Below, one piece after another: positions 38,228-50,845 of a DNA stretch of 64,000 bases. The notes under the pieces are model-generated. The model worked only from the letters and a program-made list of their open reading frames with translations. It was not told the DNA's origin and made no database searches. The position numbers and the translations under genes were made by a program. How positions within the stretch are numbered: position 1 is the first letter of the stretch; every line of letters begins with the position of its first letter. The DNA is from Allium sativum (lineage: Eukaryota > Streptophyta > Magnoliopsida > Asparagales > Amaryllidaceae). Location: positions 92,834,599-92,898,598 of the forward strand of contig CM060911.1 in assembly GCA_030737875.1 (NCBI GenBank), read 5' to 3'.

Positions 38228-38743
38228 GTGATAGTAAAAAAATTCGATTTTTATATATTGAATAACAAGGTAAAAATTCGATTTTTATATATTGAATAGC
38301 ATAGTAAAAATTCGATTTTTATATATATTGAATAACGTAGTTAAAATTCGATTTTTATATATTGAATAGCATAATAAAAATTCGATTTTTATATATTGAA
38401 TAACAAGGTAAAAATTCGATTTTTATATATTGAGCAACGTAGTAAAAATTCGATTTTTGTATATTGAATAGCATAATAAAAATTCGATTTTTATATATTG
38501 AATCACAAGGTAAAAATTCGATTTTTATATATTGATTAGCATAGTAAAAATTCGAATTTTATATATTGAATAACAAGGTAAAAATTCGATTTTCATATAT
38601 TGAATAGCATAATAAAAATTCGATTTTTATATATTGAATAACAAGGTAAAAATTCGATTTTTATATATTGAATAGCATAATAAAAATTTGATTTTTATAT
38701 ATTGAATAACGAAGTAAAAATTCGATTTTTACATATGTAGTGG
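38228..38743 (+). repeat. 34-bp tandem array, ~15 copies (D 5' LTR)
   Basis: The unit contains GTAAAAATTCGATTTTTATA then TATTGAAT and a variable end, either AACAAG/AACGTA or AGCATA. The two end types mostly alternate, giving a 68-bp higher-order unit. Each unit holds the self-complementary core AAAAATTCGATTTTT. The array is non-coding. Confidence 0.9.
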
Positions 38744-39889
38744 CTACGGGCAACGAAGCTGACGAAGATGCGATAACGATGAAGATTTCTATCAAAGAAG
38801 AGTCAAGATGATTGGATAGCTATATGTGAGAATTTCTCACCTTTCAATTTCATTTTCTAGTTATATATATATACTAGGATGCAGACGGTGCTTAGTAGCA
38901 CCCGACACAATCGTCCACAGACCATGGACTTGTTTGTTTGGTTGCATAAATTAGTTAGATGATTTGATTTGAATTTGGTTGTTTGGTAAATTTGATTGAT
39001 ATGTGAATGGCGTGGGCCTTCACTAGACCGGGGATAAGGCTAGGCCTCGTCCCGTTTCTAGTATCGTGCCGATATACCGCCGAAATTTTCTAAAATAAGT
39101 TAGAAAATAAAAATATCATTTTATTTAAAGAATGAACTGAATAAAAATTCATGTGTTGAAATAAAATGTTTTATCGTTAAAAATATAATTTTTAACGTGA
39201 ATATGAATAAATAAATATTCATTTACAAACCGGACGGTTTGTTTATGTACACCTATTTGAAGGACATTGATTGGGTCGATAAATTTTACACATCGCCCAA
39301 CTGTACAAATAAAATCCGTGTTTGATTGTTTGAAACCCCACACGGGTGTTGGGATGAAATTTGAAGTTCACTCATCCTGATTGATTAAATATGTCGATCG
39401 ATAGATTGACAGGCTGTTATAAGCGTTAGATATCTATATTTGATGCTTATACAGTGTAGTGCACTTTGGTTGATGGTTGATAATTTTTCAATGCTATTAT
39501 ATACGTGTAATGTACGAAAATCCATATGAGTAATATTATATGGTGATTGATTGGGCCTCATTCCAATTTAGAAGATAAAGAATTTTATAAAGTAAATGTT
39601 CATGTGTTGACTGTACTCATTCGTGAGATTAGTCATGTGTTGAACGTAATATTTTAACAATAAAATTTATATCTTTATCAATATAAAATAAAGGTTCATG
39701 TGTTAACAGTACTCATCCGTTGAGATTAGTCATGTGTTGAACGAATTATATTTGAAATAGAAATATTTGAAATAGAATATTTGAAATAGAATATTTGAAA
39801 ATAGAAATATATGAAGCCGTGTTGATTAGATTGACGCCATTTTGACGTGAACGATATTTATATCGATTTTATTCACTTTAAAATGAATA

Positions 39890-40320
39890 TTGAAAAGTGA
39901 TTTCGAAATGAATATTGAAAAGTGATTTCGAAATGAATATTGAAAAACGATTTCGAAATGAATTGAATAGAAAACGATTTCGAAATGAATTGAATAGAAA
40001 ACGATTTCGAAATGAATTGAATAGAAAACGATGTCGAAATGAATTGAATAGAAAACGATTTCGAAATGAATTGAATAGAAAACGATTTCGAAATGAATTG
40101 AATAGAAAACGATTTCGAAATGAATTGAATAGAAAACGATTTCGAAATGAATTGAATAGAAAACGATTTCGAAATGAATTGAATAGAAAACGATTTCGAA
40201 ATGAATTGAATAGAAAACGATTTCGAAATGAATTGAATAGAAAACGATTTCGAAATGAATTGAATAGAAAGCGATTTCGAAATGAATTGAATATAAAACG
40301 AATTCGAAATGAATTTAAAT
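39890..40320 (+). repeat. 27-bp tandem array, 14 copies (D 5' LTR)
   Basis: The unit reads GAATTGAATAGAAAACGATT plus TCGAAAT, 27 bp. Because 27 is a multiple of three, a long open frame (39915-40328) with a nine-residue repeat is created. The other LTR has 8 copies, so the array has expanded or contracted since insertion. The open frame is an artefact of the period. Confidence 0.9.
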
Positions 40321-43212
40321 TAAATTGAAATTTGAATTGAATAGAAATGAATTATAAAACGAATTTATAAAGCAAAAATTTAATTTTGATTTGAATTGAA
40401 ATGGAAGTTGAAAATGTTTTTGAAACGAATTCAAAACTATTTATAAAATTCGTTATTAAATAGAAATCGACGAAATATATATTATATATATTATATATAT
40501 AATATAATGGCCTGAATAGAACGCGTCGCGCCGCGGCAGTTCGTGAATTTCGACCATTCATTTCAAACGGACATTACGGGAGATCCTACCGTCGGATTCT
40601 CCTAAAACCGGAACGGTTGGGTTCGTATCGAAAAGAGCTTTCTAACGAATATTAGAAATTTGAAATCTAATGGTTGGATTTGGAGTAACGTCCAAATCAA
40701 ATTTGGAAAAGGTTGCTGTAAGTGCAGTTCGATGGTCGTTGATGGAAATTGACTGTACGGGCCTAGATAAAATTATTAAAAATATCAATAATTTGTGTAA
40801 AATCAGAAGAAATGATTTGGGAAAAATTTGGGATGAAAAACTCCATATTTGAAAAGATAAAATAAATTTTTATCGAAATGAACTAGTTTGAACTCAATTT
40901 AAAACCCGGGTTTTTATTTTTAAGTAAATAAATTAGATTTAAAAAGGGGTTTTAAATAATCGGAATTCCTAATATATTTGATTTGAATTGAACTAGAATT
41001 GATATGTGCGTTTATCGTGAACTGTGTTTTAAACAACACTAGTTCTTTAACCCGATGATAAATAGAATGTGATTTGTGTTTGTCGTGAACGGTGCTTTAA
41101 ATGACATTAGTTCTTTAACCCAATAAAAGGAGTTTTAACGAATTTGCAATTAGATTGAAATGTGAATTTACAATCTAAATGATCAAATTTAGAAAACGAG
41201 CGAGAATGGAGTATCACCAGTTTTGCTCCGAAGCGATAGTTTAATCTTTAATTAGATTTGAACGTGAAATGGTAATTAATTTTACCGATAACACTGTGGT
41301 GCTAAATATGGAGTATTGCCAGTTTTGCTTCATGGGACGAATAGGTTGGGATTGGGAAATAAAATAAATAATTACTTCAGTGTGGTTCGCTAATCTCGAC
41401 TAGTTTAGAAAACCATAATCTGGTTTGAAATGACATCTAAAGGAAGATTAAATGATAAATTTTAAAGAATTTATCTTGGATAAAATTAATGGGAACCTTT
41501 CCCTAAAAATGTGATTTTATGAATAAAAGAATATTCTGAATTGGAATGAGGCGTATGTTGAGTTTGTGTAACATTTGTTTTTAATATACGCGGGTTGTTC
41601 GGAAAGGCCGGGTTTATACCCATTCTGAATAACCGATTCGACGATATGTCGAAGATGAAGACGGTGGTTGAAGACCGGAAGTCTTCACATCGTTTGGGTA
41701 ATTACTGACGATACTGATTGGGCTGTACACCCAAGAGGATGGAAATAGTTGGTGGTCGTCCAGACGTACTTGGAGATCGATGGATATGCGAGGAAAGTGC
41801 CTCCGGTTTCGTTCAGACCCAGAACGAACTTGTAAATGGATTGTGTGTCTGACATTGGATTTTATTCTGTGTTGATTGATTTCTGTTAAATATATATCTA
41901 TTTGGCGGCGGAGAATTTATTCTCTTGCTTAACGCCCTTCTCTGAGACGTACGAGCTTAGAGGTTATATATCGATAGACATCAATCGCATGGCATGAATT
42001 GCCAGTGTGGCACGCTGAGTTGCATAGATCAAGGCTTCTGTTGAAAAGCAAAGTCTTGTGGTTGATGATCAAAGCACGGCCTTTGTGGCGTAGCTTTGTG
42101 TATAACGTGAATTCGCGAGCCTCACACCTCGGTATGAGTCAAAAACGGGATACGGACCGCTGGGAGAGCACGACGTTTCTTTCTAGCTATGGTGGTGTCA
42201 GTGACTTACCAGCCCTGACATTTATATACTTTTCACCTTTGTGGTTGTTGGAATGAGGCGCCTCGATATTAGGTCTGTAAGGACCGGGAAACGTGTGTTC
42301 AAGAGTTGCCAATCCTCTAACGTAAGTGAGGACCGGCCCAGCCGCATCCGGGGTTGCCCAGAGTGTGTAGTCCCGAGGCATTTGCTAGAGTGTCTCGAAG
42401 CGGAGAGGAGCTAGCCCCTTGCCTCGACTCATGACGGAAATCCAATTTCCAATACGAGACATTCCGTCTTTATTTGTAGAGCCTAGTATGGCGACATAGT
42501 AGCATGGGATGCTATGCCGTCTATGATTTATATTTATGATTGAAATTGTTTTGACACTATACACTTATTATAGTATCAAATGATTTGTTTTAAACGTACC
42601 AATCATGTTTGGCTATTATAAGGGAAAACCCTATCCTCCGGCTTGCGTTGCATTGTGTGATGGGACCTGGGTCTTATAATAGCTTCATTTTTCGAAAAAG
42701 CATTGCGTTGTTTATTCTATGCACTGGTATTCTTGGGAGGAAACCCGTTCCGTGTTATACGGCGTGGTCCCTTGAATTACTCTCTTTTAAAATAAAGTTT
42801 TAAATAACTATTTTAGTTCTCACACCAGTCACATGACTGACCTGGAGTTTATTGTTTTAACCTAAACTCTGGGTGCCCCTAATTTCCGCACGGGCAGCTA
42901 GTAGTTTTGGTTTTGCAGATTTATATTCACAGGATCCTGGTTTACAGCTGGAATGATATCCGGAAAGCTCTGTATCCGTATATCACCTTCAGTTGTGCTT
43001 TGTTTTATTTTCCGCTGCTATGTAACTTATTGAAACCTCTGATATTAGTCGAATGTAATTTATTCATTGTACTCTGTATATTCTTGTATCTGATGGAATT
43101 GTTGTAATAGCAATGAAATGTTCTTCCGTCTACGTTCTATTTTGTCCTGTTCTCACAGTAATTCGTTCCTTCTCATCTCTTCGGAGACCGGGTAGGTTCG
43201 GGTCGCTTCATT

Positions 43213-43224
43213 TGGTATCAGAGC
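43213..43224 (+). promoter_or_regulatory. Primer-binding site of element D
   Basis: TGGTATCAGAGC, complementary to the 3' end of initiator-Met tRNA, two bases after the 5' LTR. Identical to the sites of A and B. Confidence 0.95.
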
Positions 43225-44234
43225 TTTGGTTTACAGAGCTCGAGAACAAGACACATTAGAACCATACGAAAGAATTCATCAGATATTGGATTAGAAATAT
43301 CCAATTAGAATGATTCGTTAGAGATAGGATCAGTAGTACCCTAGAACGAGTGTGAAGAGTATATTTTTCAAAAGAAAATAATTTTTTTTTGAAAATTTAG
43401 ACCATTTTATACGTATTTGAATATTTATTTATTTTGAATATGGACAATCTAGTATATAAAGGTTTTGCATATACGCGTCATGTACGTATATTCGAAGTTT
43501 TAATATATTAGATAGATATAGAATCAGATTCTAGTCGCCCGGACATGATTCTGATGATGGCGCGCCATCACCATTATTTATTTTCGTGTTTCGAAGGTGT
43601 GATATCTATATATTTCCATTAGACTGGTGTGAGAACCAAAACTAATATAGCTAGAACACATTGTTGTGAATTGGCATCAAAAACATGATTTTTGTATATA
43701 TATCAAATTTATGGATTTGAAACTCTAATTCACTAATTGATTGATGTTTGTGTTGTTTGTTTATTTGTTTAATAATTTTTGAACCATTATGCCTAATTGA
43801 ACCAAATATTGAATTGTATTGAAATTTGGTCGCATATGCATGCATATACATATATATCATTGAACAGGTCATAGCAAGGAGGCTAGAGCAGAGAATAAAA
43901 TTTGTTTGCCCGACAAATAGGTACATATTTACTACATAATTTACTTTTTTGTTTGGGTGGTGATGATTTTATGAGCCTATTGGCTAGCCGCTTGGCCTTT
44001 TCTTTTTCTTTTTGAGATCAGAAGGCCTTTATGGCAATTTCGGGATTTTCCCGTGGCTCCCGGTGCAGGGGAGGTTATGGCGAAATTTTTCGAAAATTTA
44101 GGGTGTTAGCCAAATTTTTGAAAATTTGAAAATTCTCAGAAACTGAAAAGTTGGAGAATGGAAGCCAGATCGAACGTAGAGCTGATTAATCAAACCACTT
44201 TCGACTTTGTTCCTTTTCGGGGATGAAAAGTTTT

Positions 44235-44247
44235 AAGTGGGGGAGAT
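44235..44247 (+). promoter_or_regulatory. Polypurine tract of element D
   Basis: AAGTGGGGGAGAT directly before the LTR start TGTAATAACC at 44248. It differs from A's tract by one base. Confidence 0.9.
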
Positions 44248-45962
44248 TGTAATAACCCGGAAAAGCTGGCCAGTTTAAAATTTTTATTTTGGCAATTTTA
44301 GCGAATTTTGATTATTTAAAATGAATTATTTTAAATAATATCGACGAGAAATTATTTTGAATATGATTCGAACGTATATATTATATACGCCATCGTTAGA
44401 ATATAAATAATTATATATAATTATAAAAGGAATTGAAAATGGCGCGGTAGTTCGATAATTCGATTTCAAACTTCAATTGAATGTACCGGGTGCAAAACAA
44501 TCCGGATTTTAGTGAAACAAAAAACACTAGGATCTAATTGACAATATCTTTCCAACGAATCCGAAAAATCAAAATTTCATAGCGGGAATCAAAAGATATG
44601 TCCAGTTGAAAATTCTGAATAGTCGCTATGGAATTCAGGCCCTTAAAAATGGAAATTTTGCAAACGACCTCGGATTTCGACAAAACCACTTTTGTTGGGT
44701 CCGCAGTATCAAATTATTGCTAGACTCCAAATTTCATAATTTTTCGAATCAATATGTGAGCGTGGCAAAGGGAAACGCGTTTGACCAGTTTAAGTTGATT
44801 TTAATCGACTGGAAAATGGCCATTTTTCTAACGGTCTCAGAATTTGACGAAACTAGTTTTGTTAGGACCGTATCGTCAATACGAAGCTAGAGAATATTTT
44901 TCTGGAATTTTTTGAGTTAGTATGTGACCCCGGTAAATTGAAATGCGCGTTCAAATTCAATATATAGAGTTATATGTTGATTTTAACGGAAACTGATCGA
45001 AACGACCGAATCAGTTTGCGATACATATCCCATTGTGTTCGGAATGGGGGTAATTAGCTATGGGCGACTGGCGGTGGGTCTCGTTTCGAGGTCGAAAATA
45101 AAAGTTGCTTTTTGAAATTAAATAATTAAATAAATTAAAATCTCTCCCTTCCCTCTCCTTATTCATTCAGCCCCCCCCCCGATTAAATTCATTCGAACGA
45201 AAAAAAAGAAAAGAAAAATCAAATCAGAGAGGGGCGACGCGGAGGGGGGAACCCACCGCCGACGCCATCGCGCCCCCCTTAGGAGGTGCGACGCCATCTT
45301 CAGCTACCCCCCATCCGCACCCGCCCCCTCCGCAGCCTCACCCCCCTCGATTCTCTCTCCCCTCTCGAAACCGTCCGCACCCCACCCGTCGAGACCCCAA
45401 AATCAACGCAGCCGCCACCACCTCGCCTTGATCCCGGCCGCCGCTGACGGTCAGCGCCCCCCCTCCTTAAAGCAAGGTAAGTTTTCTATTTTTCTTTTAT
45501 GTTTTATTTTATTTTATTTAACATTTAAAACTGATTTTAGTTATAAAACTATTTATTTTAAAGTTAGGATTTTGTTTTATGAAAGGAATAATTTTTATTT
45601 AAGAAAAGTAGTGTTTTTAAAATAAAAAGATTCGATTTTTGCATTAGCAAAGAAGACGAGATTTTTTATAATGTAAAGACGATATTTTTTATAATGTAAA
45701 GACGAGTTTTTATAGAAGTAAAGGAATTATTTTTATAAGGTAGTAAGATAAAAATTCGATCTTTATTATGTAGGAGGTATAAAAATATAATTTTTATTAT
45801 GTTGAAGAAGTAAAAATATAATTTTTATATGGTTATGATAATAAAAATTCAATCTTTATTTTTGAAAAGGCGAAATCTTTATATAGAGAATAGCGAGGTA
45901 AAAATATAATTTTTATCTATATAGTAGCAATGTAAAAATAGAATTTTATCCATATAGCGTGA

Positions 45963-46497
45963 TAGTAAAAAAATTCGATTTTTATATATTGAATAACAAG
46001 GTAAAAATTCGATTTTTATATATTGAATAGCATAGTAAAAATTCGATTTTTATATATTGAATAACGTAGTAAAAATTCGATTTTTATATATTGAATAGCA
46101 TAATAAAAATTCGATTTTTATATATTAAATAACAAGGTAAAAATTCGATTTTTATATATTGAATAGCATAGTAAAAATTCGATTTTTATATATTGAATAA
46201 CGTAGTAAAAATTCGATATTTATATATTGAATAGCATAATAAAAATTCGATTTTTATATATTGAATAACAAGGTAAAAATTCGATTTTTATATATTTAAT
46301 AGCATAGTAAAAATTCGATTTTTATATATTGAATACCAAGGTAAAAATTCGATTTTTATATATTGAATAGCATAATAAAAATTCTATTTTTATATATTGA
46401 ATAACAAGGTAAAAATTCGATTTTTATGTATTGAATAGCATAAAAAAAATTCGATTTTTATATATTGAATAACGAAGTAAAAATTCGATTTTTACAT
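45963..46497 (+). repeat. 34-bp tandem array, ~16 copies (D 3' LTR)
   Basis: Same unit and alternating ends as at 38228-38743, with one more copy and different point changes. Confidence 0.9.
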
Positions 46498-47649
46498 ATG
46501 TAGTGGCTACGGGCAACGAAGATGCTATAACGATGAAGATTTCTATCAAAGAAGAGTCAAGATGATTGGATAGCTATATGTGAGAATTTCTCACCTTTCA
46601 ATTTCATTTTCTAGTTATATATATACTAGGATGCAGACGGTGCTTAGTAGCACCCGACACAATCGTCCACAGACCATGGACTTGTTTGTTTGGTTGCATA
46701 AATTAGTTAGATGATTTGATTTGAATTTGGTTGTTTGGTAAATTTGATTGATATGTGAATGGCGTGGGCCTTCACTAGACCGGGGATAAGGCTAGGCCTC
46801 GTCCCGTTTCTAGTATCGTGCCGTTATGCCGCCGAAATTTTCTAAAATAAGTTAGAAAATAAAAATATCATTTTATTTAAAGAATGAACTGAATAAAAAT
46901 TCATGTGTTGAAATAAAATGTTTTATCGCTAAAAATATTATTTTTAACGTGAATATGAATAAATAAATATTCATTTACAAACCGGACGGTTTGCTTATGT
47001 ACACCAATTTGATTGACATTGATTGGGTCGATAAATTTTACACATCGCCCAACTGCACAAATAAAATCTGTGTTTGATTGTTTGAAACCCCACACGGGTG
47101 TTGGGATGAAATTTGAAGTTCACTCATCCTGATTGATTAAATATGTCGATCGATAGATTGACAGGCTGTTATAAGCGTTAGATATCTATATTTAATGCTT
47201 ATACAGTGTAGTGCACTTTGGTTGATGGTTGATTATTTTTCAATGCTATTATATACGTGTAATGTAAGAAAATCCATATGATTAATATTATATGGTGATT
47301 GATTGGGCCTCATTCCAATTTAAAAGATAAAGAATATTATAAAGTAAATGTTCATGTGTTGACTGTACTCATTCGTGAGATTAGTCATGTATTGAACGTA
47401 ATATTTTAACAATAAAATTTATATCTTTATCAATATAAAATAAAGGTTCATGTGTTGACAGTACTCATCCGTTGAGATTAGTCATGTGTTGAACGAATTA
47501 TATTTGAAATAGAAATATTTGAAATAGAATATTTGAAATAGAATATTTGAAATAGAATATTTGAAAATAGAAATATATGAAGTCGTGTTGATTAGATTGA
47601 TGCCATTTTGATGTGAATGATATTTATATCGATTTTATTCACTTTAAAA

Positions 47650-47950
47650 TGAATATTGAAAAGTAATTTCGAAATGAATATTGAAAAGTGATTTCGAAAT
47701 GAATATTGAAAAATGATTTCAAAATGAATTGAATAGAAAACGAATTCGAAATGAATTGAATAGAAAACGATTTCGAAATGAATTGAATAGAAAACGATTT
47801 CGAAATGAATTGAATAGAAAACGATTTCGAAATGAATTGAATAGAAAACGATTTCGAAATGAATTGAATAGAAAACGATTTCGAAATGAACTAAATAGAA
47901 AGCGATTTCGAAATGAATTGAATATAAAACGAATTCGAAATGAATTTAAA
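47650..47950 (+). repeat. 27-bp tandem array, 8 copies (D 3' LTR)
   Basis: Counterpart of 39890-40320 with six fewer units (162 bp). It keeps an open frame (47729-47959) only because of the 27-bp period. Confidence 0.9.
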
Positions 47951-50845
47951 TTAAATTGAAATTTGAATTGAATAGAAATGAATTATAAAACGAATTTATA
48001 AAGCAAAAATTTAATTTTGATTTGAATTGAAATGGAAGTTGAAAATGTTTTTGAAACGAATTCAAAACTATTTATAAAATTCGTTTTTAAATAGAAATCG
48101 ACGAAATATATATTATATATATTATATATATAATATAATGGCCTGAATAGAACGCGCCACGCCACGACAGTTCGTGAGTTTCGACCATTTATTTCAAACG
48201 GACATTACGGGAGATCCGACCGTCGGATTCTCCTAAAACCGGAACCTTTGGGTTCGTATCGAAAAGAGCTTTCTAACGAATATTTGAAATTTGAAATCTA
48301 ACGGTTGGATTGGGAGTTACGTCCAAATCAAATTTGGAAAAGGTCGTTGTAAGTGCAGTTCGATGGCCGTTGATGGAAATCGACTGTACGGGCCTTGATA
48401 AAATTATTAAAAATATCAATAATTTGTGTAAAATCAGAAGAAATGATTTGGGAAAAATTTGGGATGAAAACTCCATATTTGAAAAGATAAAAATAGATTT
48501 TTATCGAAATGAACTAGTTTGAACTCAATTTAAAACCCGGGTTTTTATTTTTAAATAAATAAATTAGATTTAAAAAGGGGTTTTAAATAATCGGAATTCC
48601 TAATATATTTTATTTGAATTGAACTAGAATTGATATGTGGGTTTATCGTGAACTGTGTTTTAAACAACACTAGTTCTTTAACCCGATGATAAATAGAATG
48701 TGATTTGGGTTTGTCGTGAACGGTGTTTTAAATGACATTAGTTCTTTAACCCAATAAAAGGAGTTTTAACGAATCTGCAATTAGATTGAAATGTGAATTT
48801 ACAATCTAAATGATCAAATTTAGAAAACGAGCGAGAATGGAGTATCACCAGTTTTGCTCCGAAGCGATAGTTAAATCTTTAATTAGATTTGAACGTGAAA
48901 TGGTAATTAATTTTACCGATAACACTGTGGTGCTAAATATGGAGTATTGTCAGTTTTGCTTCATGGGATGAATAGGTTGGGATTGGGAAATAAAATAAAT
49001 AATTACTTCGGTGTGGTTCGCTAATCTCGACTAGTTTAGAAAACCATAATCTGGTTTGAAATGACATCCAAAAGAAGATTAAAGGATAAATTTTAAAGAA
49101 TTTATCTTGGATAAAATTAATGGGAACCTTTCCCTAAAAATGTGATTTTATGAATAAAAGAATATTCTGAATTGGAATGAGGCGTATGTTGAGTTTGTGT
49201 AACATTTGTTTTTAATATACGCGGGTTGTTCGGAAAGGCCGGGTTTATACCCATTCTGAATAACCGATTTGACGATATGTCGAAGATGAAGACGGTGGTT
49301 GAAGACCGGAAGTCTTCACATCATTTGGGTAATTACTGACGATCCTGATTGGGCTGTACACCCAAGAGGATGGAAACAGTTGGTGGTCGTCCAGACGTAC
49401 TTGGAGATCGATGGATATGCGAGGAAAGTGCCTCCGGTTTCGTTCAGACCCAGAACGAACTTGTAAATGGATTGTGTGTCTGACATTGGATTTTATTCTA
49501 TGTTGATTGATTTCTGTTAAATATATATCTATTTGGCGGCGGAGAATTTATTCTCTTTCTTAACGCCCTTCTCTGAGACGTACGAGCTTAGAGGTTATAT
49601 ATCGATAGACATCAATCGCATGGCATGAATTGCCAGTGTGGCACGCTGAGTTGCATAGATCAAGGCTTCTGTTGAAAAGAAAAGTCTTGTGGTTGATGAT
49701 CAAAGCACGGCCTTTGTGGCGTAGCTTTGTGTATAACGTGAATTCGCGAGCCTCACACCTCGGTATGAGTCAAAAACGGGATACGGACCGCTGGGAGAGC
49801 ACGACGTTTCTTTCTAGCTATGGTGGTGTCAGTGACTTACCAGCCCTGACATTTATATACTTGTCACCTTTGTGGTTGTTGGAATGAGGCGCCTCGATAT
49901 TAGGTCTGTAAGGACTGGGAAACGTGTGTTCAGGAATTGCCAATCCTCTAACGTAAGTGAGGACCGGCCCTGCCGCATCCGGGGTTGCCCAGAGTGTGTA
50001 GTCCCGATGCATTTGCTAGAGTGTCTCGAAGCGAAGAGAACTTGCCCCTTGCCTCGACTCGTGACGGAAATCCAATTTCCAATACGAGATATTCCGGCTT
50101 TATTTGTAGAGCCTAGTATGGCGACATAGTAGCATGGGATGCTATGCCGTCTATAATTTATATTTATGATTGAAATTGTTTTGACACTATACACTTATTA
50201 TAATATCAAATGATTTGTTTTAAACGTACCAATCATGTTTGGCTATTATAAGGGAAAACCCTATCCTCCGGCTTGCGTTGCATTATGTGATGGGACCTGG
50301 GTCTTATAATAGCTTCATTTTTCGAAAAAGCATTGCGTTGTTTATTCTATGCACTGGTATTCTTGGGAGGAAACCCGTTCCGTGTTATACGGCGTGGTCC
50401 CTTGAATTACTCTCTTTTAAAATAAAGTTTTAAATAATTGTTTTCGTTCTCACACCAGTCACATGACTGACCTGGAGTTTATTGTTTTAACCTAAACTCT
50501 GGGTGCCCCTAATTTCCGCACGGGCAGCTAGTAGTTTTGGTTTTGCAGATTTATATTCACAGGATCCTGGTTTACAGCTGGAATGATATCCGGAAAGCTC
50601 TGTATCCGTATATTACCTTCAGTTGTGCTTTGTATTATTTTACGCTGCTATGTAATTTATTGAAACCTCTGATATTAGTCGAATGTAATTTATTCATTGT
50701 ACTCTGTATATTCTTGTATCTGATGGAATTGTTGTAATAGCAATGAAATGTTCTTCCGTCTGCGTTCTATTTTGTCCTGTACTCACAGTAATTCGTTCTT
50801 TCTCATCTCTTCGGAGACCGGGGAAGTTTAGGTCACTTCAACCAA

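Larger units (their letters stand above)
36511..43210 (+). mobile_element. Element D, 5' LTR (6.7 kb)
   Basis: Runs TGTAATAACCCGG to GGTCGCTTCA, 6,700 bp, and matches 44248-50840; 9 differences were counted in the first 280 bases. ACCAA at 36506-36510 is repeated at 50841-50845 as the target duplication. In order it holds AT-rich sequence homologous to the start of the A LTR, a C16 run (37442-37457), a GC-rich leader with a GTAAGT donor (37497-37746), a 34-bp tandem array, a 27-bp tandem array, and a 3' part strongly similar to the A LTR (for example GGCGGCGGAGAATTTATTCT near 41900). No gene is supported. Confidence 0.95.
43211..44247 (+). mobile_element. Element D, non-coding internal domain (1.04 kb)
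   Basis: Lies between the two LTRs with a primer-binding site at its left end and a polypurine tract at its right. No gag/pol similarity and no meaningful ORF is present. The TGCCCGACAAATAGGTAC block near 43907-43924 and the CGAAAATTT and GCCGCTTGGC blocks near 43985-44100 recur inverted in the B and C internal domains. The polypurine-proximal GGGGATGAAAAGTTTTAAG is nearly identical to A's. D is therefore non-autonomous, probably mobilised by A-type proteins (inference). Confidence 0.85.
44248..50840 (+). mobile_element. Element D, 3' LTR (6.6 kb)
   Basis: 6,593 bp, the second copy of 36511-43210, ending GGTCACTTCA followed by ACCAA. It holds the same components: C10 (45171-45180), the GC-rich leader with donor at 45477, a 34-bp array of 16 copies (45963-46497) and a 27-bp array of 8 copies (about 47650-47950). 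Length differences from the 5' LTR are mainly in the arrays. No gene is supported. Confidence 0.95.

Noticed and set aside
38228..38743. Regular 34-bp repeats resembling a CRISPR array
   Set aside because: Units are contiguous tandem copies without unique spacers, in a plant LTR; it is a minisatellite.
39915..40328. 137-residue open frame with a nine-residue Lys/Arg/Asn repeat
   Set aside because: Created by the 27-bp tandem repeat; its length changes with copy number in the other LTR and it has no conserved flanks.
42642..42660. GGCTTGCGTTG shared between the D LTR and the hairpin module
   Set aside because: Only 11 bases match and the flanks differ; treated as chance.
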